From contig NZ_JAKRWF010000001.1 in the NCBI RefSeq assembly GCF_022352215.1, positions 1,426,001 through 1,490,000 on the forward strand: a DNA stretch of 64,000 bases, given 5' to 3'. Source of the DNA: Flavihumibacter cheonanensis. Lineage in GTDB: Bacteria; Bacteroidota; Bacteroidia; Chitinophagales; Chitinophagaceae. This document shows, piece by piece, positions 63,036-64,000 of the stretch. The notes under the pieces are model-generated. The model was not told the origin of the DNA. It worked only from the letters and a program-made list of their open reading frames with translations, and made no database searches. Both the position numbers and the translations under genes were made by a program. How positions within the stretch are numbered: the first letter of the stretch is position 1; the number at the start of each line of letters is the position of its first letter.

Positions 63036-63950
63036 ATGCTGGATATTGTAATCGATTCAAGGCAGGCTGCGATCAGTGAACACATCAATGTAAAACGCAT
63101 TCTGCCCTTTCGCCAACGCAGAATGGTAGGACCCTTTATTTTCATGGATCATGCTGGTCCGGTTACCTCCGCGCCCTCTCCCATATCTAAAATGGATGTA
63201 TTGCCACATCCGCATATCGGATTGTCTACAGTGAGTTATTTGCTGGGGGGAAAAGTGACGCATCGCGACAGTCTGGGTGTTGAACAGGTGATCATTCCTG
63301 GTGAAGTCAACTGGATGACTGCCGGCCGGGGTATTGCACATTCGGAACGCTTTGAGGACCCAGCCGTTTTACAACAAGGCCAGTTAGAACTAATCCAGAC
63401 CTGGGTAGCATTACCAGAAAAAGAGGAAGAAGCAGACCCAGCTTTTGAAAATTTCAAACCGGAGCAACTCCCGGTATTTACAGATACCGGTATCTGGATG
63501 CGATTGATCGCGGGAAATGCCTATGGATTACGCAATGAGGTGAAAACCTTATCGCCCCTCTTTTACCTGCATGTAGTGCTGGAAGCCGGAACCCGTTTTG
63601 CCCTGCCGCAGGAACACAGTGAACGGGGTGTGTATGTAGTTCGTGGCACACTGGAAACAGGCGGACAGTTGTATCGCGAGGGGCAGTTGTTGGTGTTTAC
63701 CAAAAAATCGGATCCGGTACTGCTGGCAAAAGAACACTGCACCCTGATGTTGCTGGGGGGAGAACCATTGGGCGACCGGTTTATCTGGTGGAATTTTGTA
63801 TCCTCCCGCAAAGAGCGGATTGAACAGGCAAAAGAAGACTGGAAACAGGGCCGGATCATCCTGCCACCCAACGACAACCATGAATTTATTCCCTTGCCAG
63901 AAGATAAATCAAAACCTGCCGGGGGGCCATGCCCGGAGCTTCTTTCCTGA
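63036..63950 (+). CDS. Pirin family protein
   Basis: A 304-aa bicupin. The N-terminal pirin motif has metal-binding His in PHPHIGLSTVSYLLGG and HRDSLG, then GRGIAHSER, which together bind Fe or a similar metal; the C-terminal cupin (LALPQEHSERGVYVVRG with small changes) follows. Pirins may have quercetinase activity or act in redox-dependent regulation. It is divergently transcribed from the AraC regulator, a common pairing. Confidence 0.92.
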   Translation: MLDIVIDSRQAAISEHINVKRILPFRQRRMVGPFIFMDHAGPVTSAPSPISKMDVLPHPHIGLSTVSYLLGGKVTHRDSLGVEQVIIPGEVNWMTAGRGIAHSERFEDPAVLQQGQLELIQTWVALPEKEEEADPAFENFKPEQLPVFTDTGIWMRLIAGNAYGLRNEVKTLSPLFYLHVVLEAGTRFALPQEHSERGVYVVRGTLETGGQLYREGQLLVFTKKSDPVLLAKEHCTLMLLGGEPLGDRFIWWNFVSSRKERIEQAKEDWKQGRIILPPNDNHEFIPLPEDKSKPAGGPCPELLS

Positions 63951-63956
63951 TTCCTG

Positions 63957-64000
63957 TTAAAAAAACCATTTCTTCAACTCCAGGTAGCGAAAGGAAGCAT
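63957..64000 (-). CDS. Possible C-terminus of a minus-strand gene running in from the right edge
   Basis: One minus-strand frame is open from the window edge to a TAA at 63957-63959 and would end in YLELKKWFF. With only 13 codons visible there is no way to confirm it; the other frames are no better supported. Confidence 0.25.
   Translation of the reverse strand, partial: ASFRYLELKKWFF

Overview
The window comes from a Bacteroidota chromosome, most likely a soil or plant-associated member of the Chitinophagaceae. The support is a PorQ-type type IX secretion gene, four large outer-membrane barrel receptor/porin genes with Bacteroidota signal peptides, a HYC_CC_PP-type small protein, Bacteroidota -7 promoter elements (TAnnTTTG) in place of -35/-10 boxes, and weak Shine-Dalgarno sites. 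The exact genus cannot be read from the sequence. No rRNA, tRNA, CRISPR array, transposase or prophage gene was seen, and no gene-free stretch exceeds about 230 bases.

Region by region. 1-2.2 kb: 3' end of a TonB-dependent receptor and a GIN-domain lipoprotein. 2.2-7.0 kb: a YpdA-like flavin reductase converging on a gluconate permease/gluconokinase pair and a secreted protein of unknown function. 7.1-10.0 kb: an envelope metal/thiol group (beta-barrel protein, TlpA thioredoxin, two heavy-metal-associated-domain proteins, one with a metallothionein-like cysteine tail, and a HYC_CC_PP protein). 10.1-12.9 kb: putative porin and purine nucleoside phosphorylase. 13.1-20.2 kb: Lon protease, PorQ, an M42 peptidase/UbiA-like/lipoprotein operon and an orphan LuxE-like protein. 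20.4-26.3 kb: cassette A, three genes combining planctomycete-type cytochrome c domains, DUF1549/DUF1553, DUF1501 and a DUF2231 membrane-LRR protein. 26.5-35.3 kb: a 40-aa membrane microprotein coupled to an AsmA-like protein, an orphan half Rossmann domain, GH43 and GH78 glycosidases, and an outer-membrane receptor. 35.3-47.1 kb: DUF481 protein and a complete myo-inositol catabolic operon (iolJ-B-C-D, SSS transporter, iolA, iolE-like, iolG, LacI regulator) with a 20-bp operator at its head. 47.1-52.8 kb: cassette B, a diverged paralogue of cassette A. 52.9-64 kb: a D-threonine-aldolase-like enzyme, a TonB-dependent receptor, a beta-lactamase-fold hydrolase and M28 peptidase, a small basic protein preceded by 11-bp tandem repeats, ankyrin protein, amidohydrolase, AraC regulator and pirin.

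How it fits together. The iol genes form a whole route: sodium-coupled uptake, IolG oxidation, dehydration, IolD ring opening, IolB isomerisation, IolC phosphorylation, IolJ cleavage and IolA-type semialdehyde oxidation, under a LacI-type repressor encoded as the last gene. Gluconate uptake and phosphorylation and the GH43/GH78 enzymes point to plant or soil carbohydrate use. The two PSCyt/DUF1501/DUF2231 cassettes lie in the same orientation on either side of the sugar block and encode multi-haem, apparently envelope-located proteins of unknown function. They are the best candidate for an undescribed system here: each encodes three c-type haem sites plus a histidine-rich membrane anchor, and the two cassettes carry different accessory domains on different subunits.
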